This document shows positions 37,620 to 37,710 of a stretch of 37,710 nucleotides of DNA, in pieces. Under the pieces are notes generated by a model. It searched no databases. It was given only the letters and a program-made list of their open reading frames with translations, and was not told the DNA's origin. The DNA comes from Chara braunii (Eukaryota; Streptophyta; Charophyceae; Charales; Characeae), in NCBI GenBank assembly GCA_003427395.1, contig BFEA01000003.1, positions 3,950,745 to 3,988,454 on the forward strand, given 5' to 3'. How positions within the stretch are numbered: the first letter of the stretch is position 1; each line of letters begins with the position of its first letter. Both the position numbers and the translations under genes were made by a program.

Positions 37620-37710
<91 letters not shown>
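37190..37710 (+). repeat. GA microsatellites with GCGCTCGTGCGCTCG spacers
   Basis: Alternating blocks of (GA)n or GAGAGGG and a short phrase (T/C)GCGCTCG(T/C)(G/A)CGCTCG appear near 37295, 37415, 37470, 37510, 37565 and 37605. The last 90 bases are pure GA. The inner LTR has GA-rich DNA at the same place, after its array and before its degenerate short repeats. Confidence 0.8.

Larger units (their letters stand above)
34551..37710 (+). repeat. 3' LTR of outer element, runs off the window
   Basis: Starts with TG directly after the polypurine tract. About 2.6 kb of presumed U3 follows, with no supported gene; open frames here are short and lack conserved features, and the minus-strand ones mirror purine bias. 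A TATA box lies at 37140, then microsatellite-rich DNA reaching the window edge. No part matches 1-1158, which fits one LTR seen from its two ends. If both belong to one element, the LTR exceeds 4.3 kb, similar to the inner LTR's estimated 4 kb. Confidence 0.65.

Overview
The window looks like nuclear DNA from a plant-lineage eukaryote and consists almost entirely of LTR-retrotransposon sequence. No host gene, tRNA or rRNA was recognised. Two primer-binding sites match the 3' end of plant tRNA-Asp (one 18/18, one 16/18), and both pol regions are Ty3/gypsy in order: protease, reverse transcriptase, RNase H, integrase with a GPY/F-type tail. From memory only, the pol proteins recall unclassified Ty3/gypsy copies in charophyte algae such as Chara. 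That placement is a guess.

Layout. The simplest reading is one giant element nested in another, both on the + strand. The OUTER element starts with the end of its 5' LTR (1-1158). It continues with a primer-binding site (1162), a leader, an array of accessory ORFs (about 2.8-8.3 kb) and a gag broken at 9353. It resumes at about 28.93 kb with late gag, a zinc knuckle split by a 522-bp MITE-like insertion, protease, RT/RNase H and a deleted integrase. A polypurine tract (34534-34550) is followed by a 3' LTR that runs off the window. The INNER element (9354-28925) has a truncated 5' LTR, a primer-binding site (10108), a long AT-rich leader, its own accessory array (12.0-18.3 kb), gag, protease, pol and a roughly 4-kb 3' LTR. 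About 345 bp of outer gag appears to be missing at the junction, so the insertion was followed by a deletion, or another rearrangement joined the parts.

The most unusual content is the accessory region. Between primer-binding site and gag, where other LTR elements usually have only a leader, each element carries 5-7 kb of tightly packed ORFs. These fall into a few paralogous families, named here A (eight copies), B (four), C (three) and D (two). Families A, B and D occur in both elements in different order and number. All share a short hydrophobic strand motif of the type xAxIFLxxE, so they may descend from one domain. No known function was recognised.

Expression. In both elements the protease and RT frames are joined by a -1 shift at a canonical slippery heptamer (TTTTTTA or TTTTTTG) followed by a potential hairpin. 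This supports programmed -1 frameshifting between a Gag-Pro frame and a Pol frame. Both copies are decayed: there are many single in-frame stops, a few frameshifts, a lost integrase catalytic residue (outer) and altered RNase H and zinc-knuckle residues (inner).

The LTRs are large and repeat-rich. The inner 3' LTR holds three 133-bp repeats and about fourteen 83-bp units with two palindromes each. The outer 3' LTR starts with about 64-bp repeats and ends in a TATA box and GA microsatellites. Both LTRs end in degenerate short repeats before the primer-binding site. N bases occur at 120, 191 and 34264.
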